The position numbers were made by a program, and so were the translations under genes. From NCBI RefSeq assembly GCF_001013905.1, contig NZ_LN831790.1:620001-684000 (forward strand): a stretch of DNA of 64,000 bases, written 5' to 3'. Origin of the DNA: Streptomyces leeuwenhoekii (GTDB lineage Bacteria > Actinomycetota > Actinomycetes > Streptomycetales > Streptomycetaceae). The first letter of the stretch is position 1; the number at the start of each line of letters is the position of its first letter. This document shows, piece after piece, positions 57,361 to 64,000 of this stretch. The notes under the pieces are model-generated. The model was given only the letters and a program-made list of their open reading frames with translations, was not told the origin of the DNA and did not search any database.

Positions 57361-57998
57361 GCAGCAGGGAAAGGATCCTGGGCAGGGTGCGGCGCGCGCT
57401 CGCCGACGTCCCGCGCGACGACACCCCCTACGAACGGGCCATCCCGCGAGACTATCTGCGCGAGCACGGCGCGCGGTCCCCCGAGGAGACGGTGGAGCTG
57501 CTCGCCGAGAACCTGGCGGACTACCGGGCGATCGTGCACCGCTGCGCGGACGGCGAACTGCCGGAGCTGCTCGCGCGGCTCATGGCCGAACGGGGTTCGC
57601 GCAGCGTGCTCGTCCCGCCGGGGCTGCCGCCGCACTGGATCGCAGCGGTGGACGCCACCCGCGTCCACGACCGCGCCGACAGCACCCCGCACGAACTCGA
57701 CCGCGTCGACAGCGTGATCACCGGGTGCGCGGTGGCGATCGCGGAGACCGGCACCATCGTGCTGGACGGCGGCCCCGACCAGGGCCGCCGCCGCATCACG
57801 CTCATCCCCGACCACCACATCTGCGTGGTACGGGTCCCCGGCCAGGTCGTCTCCTCCGTGCCCCGGGCTCTCGGACGCCTGGATCCGGCCCGCCCGCTGA
57901 CCTGGATCTCCGGCCCGTCGGCGACCAGCGACATCGAGCTGGACCGGGTGGAGGGGGTGCACGGGCCGCGGACGCTGGAAGTCGTCCTGGTGGACTGA
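57357..57998 (+). CDS. lutC: L-lactate oxidation subunit LutC
   Basis: 213 residues of the LutC/LldG (LUD) family: VITGCAVAIAETGTIVLDGGPDQGRR and ISGPSATSDIELDRVEGVHGP are diagnostic. GTG overlaps the lutB stop (GTGA). It completes the LutABC set and ends the rhamnose-lactate row. Confidence 0.94.
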   Translation: MSSRERILGRVRRALADVPRDDTPYERAIPRDYLREHGARSPEETVELLAENLADYRAIVHRCADGELPELLARLMAERGSRSVLVPPGLPPHWIAAVDATRVHDRADSTPHELDRVDSVITGCAVAIAETGTIVLDGGPDQGRRRITLIPDHHICVVRVPGQVVSSVPRALGRLDPARPLTWISGPSATSDIELDRVEGVHGPRTLEVVLVD

Positions 57999-58030
57999 CG
58001 CCCAGGGCGCCGCAGCGGTCAGGGAATCCG

Positions 58031-59287
58031 TCAGCCCGTCAGTGCGGGCGTCTGCCAGTCCCGCCACTGGGCCAGGTCGCCGCTCTTGCGGGGGCTGATC
58101 CGGAACATCCCCGGGTCGCCGGCGGTGCGCAGCAGGAACGTGCGGAGGTTCTGCTGCAACGGCGTGCGCCACTCGGAGCGGACCGCGCAGTGGGTGCCGT
58201 CCTGGACGTCGGACCAGTAGGAGAGGGCGGCGCCCGCGCCGAGCGCCTTGTAGATCTCGGCGCCGGCCAGGGCGGCCACGCTGCCGGAGCGGGCGCCGAG
58301 CCAGTCGATGTGCGGGTTCTCCATGAGGAACAGCCCGCGCGGCGCGATCATGCCGATGATCTGGTGGGTGTCGAGGGGCAGGGTGGCCGGGCTGCCGGTG
58401 AAGGAGCCGAACGCGTCGCCGAGCCAGGGCTGTTCGCCGTACGCGCTGCTGAGCGGCTGGGCACCGCTCTCCTGGGCGACACCCCGCAGGACCGGGGCGC
58501 CGCCGGTGCCCGACTCGATCGGCATGGTGAGGGCGATCCGCTGGTCGAACGCGCCGGAGACGAATGCGCCCTTGCCGAACCGGGAGCACCCGGTGACGCC
58601 GGTCGCGTCGGCTTTGAGGATGCCGCCGCCCGACTGCTCGATGACGTCGATGACCCGGCTCACCCCCCAGGCCCAGGCGAGCAGCAGTCCGGTGCTGCTG
58701 CCGGAGCCGTAGAGGCTGTAGAACGCGCCCTGCTTGTTGGTGCGCGGGGTGCCTTCCCTGCCGATCACGTACGGGTCGAGCGAGATGACGGCGACCCCGG
58801 CCGCCTTGATGGTGGCGGTGTCCGCGCCGAGCCCGCCCAGGACGATCACCGCCGGGAAGGGCCCTGTCCCGGCGGGCAGGTCGACGGAGGCGGAGAAGGA
58901 GGCACTGCGGCCGTTGTGGGACGTGTTCACCGTGATGCCGGTCCGCGAGACCGTCCCGGTGACGCTCTGCGGTTTGGGCGGCTTGGTGCCGTAGACGTAC
59001 CGCTCCGCCAGTTGCCGGATCTCCGCGCGCCGGCAGCGCCAGTCGGACTTGGCGGTGACCCGGGTGCCGTCGATGCGGCGGAACGGGTCGGGGAGCTTGG
59101 CGTTGGCGGTGAGCGGTCCCGGCGCGGGGACCGGGCAGCCCGCGCCGTCGTCCTCGCCGACGGAGGCGGCACCGGCGGGAGTGGCGAGCGCCGTGGCGGC
59201 CAGACCGGCCACGGCCAGTAAGGAGACGCCGGCCCAGATACGCCGCCGGTGGCGCCGCCCGTGTTGGTGTCCGTGCGCGAACGACAT
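58031..59287 (-). CDS. Secreted CE15 glucuronoyl esterase
   Basis: 418 residues. A signal peptide (Arg/His-rich start, hydrophobic core about residues 17-36, cleavage near ATPAGAA) precedes an alpha/beta-hydrolase of carbohydrate esterase family 15: GTGPFPAVIVLGG, the nucleophile motif GCSRFGKGAFVSG and a late DGTHCAVRSEW with the catalytic His. CE15 enzymes cut ester bonds between lignin alcohols and 4-O-methylglucuronoyl groups of xylan. CGAAA-C-TTTCG boxes upstream fit control by plant-sugar regulators. GGAGG precedes the ATG. Confidence 0.9.
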   Translation of the reverse strand: MSFAHGHQHGRRHRRRIWAGVSLLAVAGLAATALATPAGAASVGEDDGAGCPVPAPGPLTANAKLPDPFRRIDGTRVTAKSDWRCRRAEIRQLAERYVYGTKPPKPQSVTGTVSRTGITVNTSHNGRSASFSASVDLPAGTGPFPAVIVLGGLGADTATIKAAGVAVISLDPYVIGREGTPRTNKQGAFYSLYGSGSSTGLLLAWAWGVSRVIDVIEQSGGGILKADATGVTGCSRFGKGAFVSGAFDQRIALTMPIESGTGGAPVLRGVAQESGAQPLSSAYGEQPWLGDAFGSFTGSPATLPLDTHQIIGMIAPRGLFLMENPHIDWLGARSGSVAALAGAEIYKALGAGAALSYWSDVQDGTHCAVRSEWRTPLQQNLRTFLLRTAGDPGMFRISPRKSGDLAQWRDWQTPALTG

Positions 59288-59755
59288 GGTGAACCTCCGG
59301 CAGGGGACGAGTGGGGGGAGCAGGAGATTGCCTTCGAGAGTTCGAAACTTTCGGACTGCTTTCCGAATCGCAGTGCAGAACGTAGAGCCGCTTCACCCTC
59401 CGGTCAACTGGTTGCGCGGCGGATTTTTCGGGGGGTGGGAAGGCAGCGCGAACGTGCACGGGCGGTTGGATGGAGAATAGCGGTAGACCACCGCGACGCA
59501 GCGCTCGGCAGGAACCTTCGAAAGATTCGAAACCGTAGCCACGGCCCCGTCAACGGGCGATTCATGTCCGGCACGGGGGTGCGTACGGCGGTTCGCGTGC
59601 GGGGTGCGGCCGGGGCGCCGGGGCTCGTTCCCTGCGGGGCGGCCTCGGGTGGCGGTGTGGTGCGGTGTGGGGTGGCGCGGCGTGCCGCTCGGGCGCTTGC
59701 CGCGCCCGAGCGGAGCGTGGCCCGGCGCGCCCGGCGGGCGGCCGGGGCCTTTGTG
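59288..59755. promoter_or_regulatory. Upstream region of glucuronoyl esterase with CGAAA/TTTCG boxes
   Basis: 468 bp without a gene. CGAAA-C-TTTCG is at 59343-59353, 56-66 bp before the esterase start. TTCGAA-AGA-TTCGAA is at 59517-59531. Similar palindromes are known before xylanase genes of Streptomyces. No sharp -35/-10 pair was found. Confidence 0.55.
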
Positions 59756-60115
59756 CTATCCGGCCTTCGCGTACTGCTGGGCCATGGCACCCGCGAAGTC
59801 GTGGACGACGCACTGCTCGTCGCCGACGACCCAGGCGTCGTGTCCGGGTGCGCACACGAAGACGTCGCCGGGGCCCACCTCGCCCTCGGCGCCGTCGTCC
59901 ATGCGGATGCGCATCCGTCCCTGCACGACGTAGCCGTTGTGGTGGATCTGGCAGCTCTCGGTGCCCGCTATCGGCCCCACCGACTCCGACCAGCGCCAGC
60001 CGGGCTCGAACGTGGCCACGGCGAAGTCGAGCCCCGTGAGGTGGACGGCTTCGAGGTGTCCGCGGGGGAAGTCGCGCCGCTCGTCCGGCTTGTCGAGCGT
60101 CTTGACCTCGAACAT
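59756..60115 (-). CDS. Small cupin-domain protein
   Basis: 119 residues, a single cupin barrel: PGWRWSESVGPIAGTESCQIHHNGYVVQGRMRI (in parts, residues about 38-70) and GPGDVFVCAPGHDAWVVGDE. It is probably a metal-binding or sugar-binding small protein; the reaction is unknown. A perfect AAAGGAGG precedes the ATG. Confidence 0.88.
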   Translation of the reverse strand: MFEVKTLDKPDERRDFPRGHLEAVHLTGLDFAVATFEPGWRWSESVGPIAGTESCQIHHNGYVVQGRMRIRMDDGAEGEVGPGDVFVCAPGHDAWVVGDEQCVVHDFAGAMAQQYAKAG

Positions 60116-60268
60116 GACGCTCCTCCTTTCCGGCCGCGTCCGTCAGCGGCCGGGGCCGGTCTCCGTCTGCCACGGCATCCTCCGCGGGCGGCACGGGCGG
60201 GGCCGGCCCCCACCACCTCATCGTCCGTCCGTCGAGCCGGGGGCGCCATCCGGGTGACGCCCGCGCCG

Positions 60269-61246
60269 TCAGCTCCCGGGGCCGCACAGCCGGGCGAACC
60301 GGCCGGCGTCGATGTTGCCGCCGGAGAGGATCACTCCGACGCGCCCCGGAAGCCGCCCCGCACGGCCGGTCAGCAAGGCGGCCAGGGGGGTGGCGCCGCT
60401 GGGCTCCAGGACGATCTTCAGCCGCTCGAAGGCGAACCGCATGGCGTCCCGGATCTCGTCGTCACGGACGAGCACGATCCCGTCGAGCAGCCGCCGGTTG
60501 AGCGAGAAGGTGAGTTCGCCGGGGGTGGGCAGGGCCTGGCCGTCGGCGATGGTGCGCGGGACGGGGACGGCGACGCGCCGGCCCGCCTCCAGGGAACGCT
60601 TGGTGTCGTCGCCGGCCTCGGGCTCGACGCCGATCACCCGGGTGCCGGGGTGCAGCCCCTTGGCGGCGGTGGCGCTCCCGGCGATCAGCCCGCCCCCGCC
60701 GACGGGCGCGATCAGCGCGTCCAGAGGTCCCGTCTCCTCGACGAGCTCCAGCGCGGCGGTGCCCTGGCCGGCGATGACGTGCGGGTGGTCGTAGGGCGGG
60801 ATCAGGCTGAGGCCCCGCTCGGCGGCCAGGGCTTCGGCGATGGCCTCGCGGTCGCCGGTGTAGCGGTCGTAGGTGACGATCTCGGCGCCGTAGCCGGCGG
60901 TGGCGTCCCGCTTGGAGGGCGGGGCGTCCTCGGGCATGACGATCACCGCGGTGGTGCCGAGTTCGCGGGCGGCGAGCGCGACGGCCTGGGCGTGGTTGCC
61001 GGAGGAGTAGGCGGCGATGCCCCGGGCCAGTTGCCCGGGCGTGAGGCGGCTGGCGGCGTGATAGGCGCCGCGGAACTTGAAGGCGCCGACGCGCTGGAGG
61101 TTCTCGCACTTCAGCAGGATCTCGGCGCCGGCCAGCGCGTCGAGGGTCCGGGAGCGCAGGACGGGAGTGCGGTGGGCGATCCCCTTCAGACGGGCGGCGG
61201 CGTCGCGGACGTCGTCGAGGGTGACCGGCGGGGTGGAAGTCGTCAC
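60269..61246 (-). CDS. PLP-dependent threonine/serine dehydratase
   Basis: 325 residues of the fold-type II PLP family. The cofactor Lys is in GAFKFRGAYHA (near residue 57), SSGNHAQAVA binds the substrate carboxylate, and GGGGLIAG holds the PLP phosphate. It lacks the C-terminal ACT-like domain of biosynthetic IlvA, so it is the short catabolic dehydratase/serine-racemase-like type. GTG 61246 has GGAGG upstream. Confidence 0.9.
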   Translation of the reverse strand: MTTSTPPVTLDDVRDAAARLKGIAHRTPVLRSRTLDALAGAEILLKCENLQRVGAFKFRGAYHAASRLTPGQLARGIAAYSSGNHAQAVALAARELGTTAVIVMPEDAPPSKRDATAGYGAEIVTYDRYTGDREAIAEALAAERGLSLIPPYDHPHVIAGQGTAALELVEETGPLDALIAPVGGGGLIAGSATAAKGLHPGTRVIGVEPEAGDDTKRSLEAGRRVAVPVPRTIADGQALPTPGELTFSLNRRLLDGIVLVRDDEIRDAMRFAFERLKIVLEPSGATPLAALLTGRAGRLPGRVGVILSGGNIDAGRFARLCGPGS

Positions 61247-61790
61247 GCGTGTCCTCCAGCGGGGGGGCGTCGGGATCATCGGTGGGGGGCTGCGGCGGGC
61301 CGGGCCCGGAGGGGACGGCGTCGACCGCGGCCGGAAAGCGGGCGAGAGACCGCAAAGCGGCGTACCGGGCATCCGGCACAGAAGGGTGCCGAAGCTCCGG
61401 CGGTCCGTTCGGCCCGGCGGCGTCCGGCCGCGCGGAAGGGTCCCGGATCTCCGGCGGACCGGCCCGGCGGTGGCCGCGTTCCGTGTACGGCCGGGGCGGA
61501 CGCGGTGGCCGTGGCGACCCGTTCCGCCTCCGGAGCCCGTTCGCGCGCCATGGGCCCCCCGTCCGCTCCGCCGTCCGGCGCCGTCAGACTACGCAGCCGG
61601 TCACGCGCCTGTCAGTCCGTCGCCTGGCCGGTGCCCGGCGATCAGTTCCTCGGGCCCCGCCAGGACCCGGGCCGGGCCGCCGCGAGGAGATCCGGCGGTG
61701 CCGTCAGGCGGTGCCGTCAGGCGGTCACGGTGGGCGGAGCCCGCAGGGCCGTCCGTCCGGTCCGGCGCCGGTCCTGAGGGCCGGGCCGTC
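61247..61790. other. Intergenic stretch without recognisable gene
   Basis: 544 bp between the dehydratase start and the end of the small Cys-pair gene. GC-rich throughout, with tandem copies of GGCGGTGCCGTCAG near 61694-61718. I see no supported coding region or RNA structure. Confidence 0.5.
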
Positions 61791-62096
61791 TCAGGGCCGC
61801 GGGTTGGTGCGCCGCCAGGACGGGCGGGCGTCCGTGCCCCGGCGGCCCGCCGCGGCGGCGCAGCGCGGGCAGACCCGCTGGACGGCGTCGGCCGCGCCGC
61901 CCGTCTCGGGCAGGATCTCGGGCCAGGGCACGGCCGGGAACCGGGACAGTTGCGAGCGGTGCAGCGCCAGGCCGCACACGGTCTGGTTCATCCCCCGCTC
62001 CCAGGCGTGCACCTCGCCGGCCGGCAGCCAGCGCCCGTCCTCCTCGTCCCACCAGCGACGGGAGGCCGCCACCTCGTACCGCCGTGTCCTGGCCAT
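61791..62096 (-). CDS. Small hypothetical protein with Cys pair
   Basis: 101 residues from ATG 62096. It has a mixed basic N-terminal half (RRYEVAASRRWWDEEDGRWLPAGEVHAWE), CGLALHR, and a CPRC-type knuckle (VCPRCAAAAG) near residue 82. No signal peptide. I do not recognise a named family; the look is that of a small zinc-binding protein. GGGGAG lies just upstream of the start but close to it. It is divergent from phoD. Confidence 0.6.
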   Translation of the reverse strand: MARTRRYEVAASRRWWDEEDGRWLPAGEVHAWERGMNQTVCGLALHRSQLSRFPAVPWPEILPETGGAADAVQRVCPRCAAAAGRRGTDARPSWRRTNPRP

Positions 62097-62301
62097 CGGC
62101 TCCCCGACCACCCTCTCCTCGGTCCGTTCCACGGGCCGGGTGCCCCTCCGGGGCGGCCGCCACACACGGGCCGGAACCGCGCGGCGGACAACGGTCCCGT
62201 ACCGCCTCTTGTGTGACTACTCCGCACGTCTTATCCGATTCGCGCATTTTCTCTGCCTAGCATGCATGATCCGCGTCCTGCCCCGTACGAGAGGACACCA
62301 G

Positions 62302-63966
62302 ATGGCGCCCACGGGCCGTCACAGAGCACTGGCCGAGCACGCCTTCTCCCCGCACGACGCCGCCCTGCGCGCGGCGGCCCGGCACCTCGGCCGCCGGCGC
62401 TTCCTCACCGTCACCGCGGCGGCCGCCGCGCTCGCCTTCACCACCAACCTGCCGGCCCGGGGTGCCGTCGCCGCGCCCCAGCGCGACGCGGCCCGCATCG
62501 ACAAGGACCCGTTCACCCTGGGCGTCGCCTCGGGCGACCCCCTGCCCGACTCCGTGGTGCTGTGGACACGGCTGGCCCCCGAGCCGTTCGAGGCGGACGG
62601 TGGGCTGGGCGAGGAGCGGGTCACCGTGGAGTGGGAGGTGGCCGAGGACGAGTCCTTCGCCCTGGTCACCCAGCGGGGCACCGCCGAGGCCCACCCGGAG
62701 TACGCCCACAGCGTGCACATCGACGTCCGGGGCCTGGAACCGGCCACCCGGTACTACTACCGCTTCCGCACCGGGACCTGGATCAGCCCGGCGGGCCGCA
62801 CCCTCACCGCGCCCGCGGCGGGCGACGGCACCTCGGCGCTCCGGCTGGCCGCCGTCGCCTGCCAGGCGTACCAGGACGGCTACTACACCGTCCACCGGCA
62901 CCTGGCGCAGGACGACGTCGACATCGTCTTCCACCTCGGCGACTACCTGTACGAGTACGCCGTGAACTCCGCCGGCGGCGAGCGCCGCTACACCGACGTC
63001 ACACTCCCGGACGTGTTCAACCGCGAGACCATGACCCTCGCGGACTACCGGCTGCGCTACTCCCTCTACAAGAGCGACCCGGATCTGAAGGCCGCCCACG
63101 CCGCGCACCCCTTCGTCGTCGCCTGGGACGACCACGAGACGGAGAACAACTACGCCGGGAGCATCCCCGAGAACACCGTGCCGCCGGAGGAGTTCCTGGT
63201 GCGCCGGGCCGCCGCCTACCGCGCGTACTGGGAGAACCAGCCGCTGCGCGCCGCACAGCTACCCCAGGGCCCCGACGCCCAGCTCTACCGCCGTCTGCAC
63301 TGGGGCACGCTCGCTCAGTTCGACATCCTCGACACCCGCCAGTACCGCTCCGACCAGGCGTATTCCGACCGTCCCCACCCGCCGGGGCCGGAGTCGGACG
63401 ACCCGGCGCGCACCATGACCGGGGACGCCCAGGAACGGTGGCTGATCGACGGGTGGCGGGCCTCGACGGCGCTGTGGAACGTGATGCCGCAGCAGGTGTG
63501 CTTCTCGCAGCGCAAACTCGACACGACCGCCGACGCCAACATGTCCATGGACGCCTGGGACGGCTACCGGGCCTCACGCAACCGGATCGTCGCCGGTGCG
63601 AAGGAGGCGGGTGTCGCCAACTGGATGGTCCTCACCGGCGACGTCCACGTGGCCTACGCCTTCGACATCAAGGACGACTTCGACGACCCGCAGTCGAAGA
63701 CCCTCGGCACGGAGATCACCTCCACCTCGGTGTCCAGCGGCAAGGACGGCGCGGAGAGGCCCGCCAACTGGGACACGTACATGACGGCCAACCCGCACCT
63801 GAAGTTCTACGACGGCAGACGCGGCTACGCGCGGGTCGAGCTCGGCCAGGAGGCGGCCCGGATCGACTTCCGGACGGTGTCCGCCGTGACCACCCCCGGC
63901 GCCCCCGTCACCACCGCGGCGTCCTTCGTCACCGAGGCGGGTGCGCCCGGCCTGCAGCCCGCGTGA
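62302..63966 (+). CDS. phoD: Secreted alkaline phosphatase/phosphodiesterase PhoD
   Basis: 554 residues. A twin-arginine signal (GRRRFLTVTAAAAALAF, residues about 30-46) is followed by an N-terminal beta domain and the PhoD metallophosphoesterase: VFHLGDYLYEY, VAWDDHETENNY, LTGDVHVAYAF. It releases phosphate from esters outside the cell, with Fe3+/Ca2+ in known members. GAGAGGAC precedes ATG 62302. I looked for GTTCA-type PHO boxes upstream and saw none, unlike many phosphate-regulated genes. Confidence 0.95.
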   Translation: MAPTGRHRALAEHAFSPHDAALRAAARHLGRRRFLTVTAAAAALAFTTNLPARGAVAAPQRDAARIDKDPFTLGVASGDPLPDSVVLWTRLAPEPFEADGGLGEERVTVEWEVAEDESFALVTQRGTAEAHPEYAHSVHIDVRGLEPATRYYYRFRTGTWISPAGRTLTAPAAGDGTSALRLAAVACQAYQDGYYTVHRHLAQDDVDIVFHLGDYLYEYAVNSAGGERRYTDVTLPDVFNRETMTLADYRLRYSLYKSDPDLKAAHAAHPFVVAWDDHETENNYAGSIPENTVPPEEFLVRRAAAYRAYWENQPLRAAQLPQGPDAQLYRRLHWGTLAQFDILDTRQYRSDQAYSDRPHPPGPESDDPARTMTGDAQERWLIDGWRASTALWNVMPQQVCFSQRKLDTTADANMSMDAWDGYRASRNRIVAGAKEAGVANWMVLTGDVHVAYAFDIKDDFDDPQSKTLGTEITSTSVSSGKDGAERPANWDTYMTANPHLKFYDGRRGYARVELGQEAARIDFRTVSAVTTPGAPVTTAASFVTEAGAPGLQPA

Positions 63967-64000
63967 ACCGGCGGGCGGCCCGCACCGCGGGCCGCCCGCC

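Noticed and set aside
62097..62301. Search for PHO boxes upstream of phoD
   Set aside because: No tandem GTTCA-type repeats at 11-bp spacing are visible, so direct PhoP control is not supported from sequence.

Overview
The window is high-GC actinobacterial DNA, almost certainly from a Streptomyces. Evidence for this: extreme G/C bias at third codon positions, GTG and TTG starts with AGGAGG ribosome sites, a twin-arginine PhoD phosphatase, a SARP regulator, a CYP102B-type P450-reductase fusion and an IdeR/DmdR-type iron box. No rRNA, tRNA or CRISPR array was seen.

Left part (1-21,500): mostly household and accessory chromosome genes. They include an SDR fragment, a PHP phosphoesterase, a HAD phosphatase, two unrelated-locus FUSC-type membrane proteins (2302-3804 and 13308-14600), an NAD-dependent epimerase, a ROK regulator with a likely operator, a 1063-residue self-sufficient P450 divergent from a PAS-LuxR regulator, an FBP-domain protein and a secreted erythromycin-esterase homologue. 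A candidate small RNA with an intrinsic terminator lies at 3889-4032. At 17,271-21,502 sits a small unexplained biosynthetic-looking group: a carrier-protein/adenylation fusion facing an alpha/beta hydrolase and a glycosyltransferase-like gene.

Middle part (21,900-36,460): a 1299-residue HTH-nSTAND-WD40 protein with 14 WD repeats and a SARP-NB-ARC regulator precede the most interesting locus, a lasso-peptide cluster on the minus strand (34,830 down to 28,373). In transcription order it encodes the asparagine-synthetase-like cyclase (C), the PqqD-like leader-binding protein (B1), the transglutaminase-like leader peptidase (B2), a 43-residue precursor (A) and two ABC half-transporters that look like an asymmetric heterodimer. 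The predicted core is 18-19 residues, ending in W-H-F-D-Y-W-T. A 1000-bp IS630-family element is inserted just upstream of the cluster, in a CTAG that is also the stop codon of the neighbouring DUF2470 gene.

Right part (36,461-64,000): an iron-box-controlled DUF2470 gene, a TetR regulator divergent from a CYP102-like P450 that has no reductase domain, a YkgJ-pentapeptide protein, an ECF41-like sigma factor, a PIG-L deacetylase and an S33 hydrolase. Then comes a complete L-rhamnose route. A LacI regulator, mutarotase and RhaS-P-Q-T ABC importer (minus strand) face rhamnose isomerase, a fused rhamnulose-1-phosphate aldolase/lactaldehyde dehydrogenase and rhamnulokinase (plus strand), followed by LutABC lactate oxidase. 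Both promoters and matching LacI-type operators are visible in the divergent region 49,913-50,254. Together the genes would take rhamnose to DHAP and, via lactaldehyde and lactate, to pyruvate. The window ends with a CE15 glucuronoyl esterase, a cupin, a PLP-dependent threonine/serine dehydratase, a small Cys-pair protein and PhoD.
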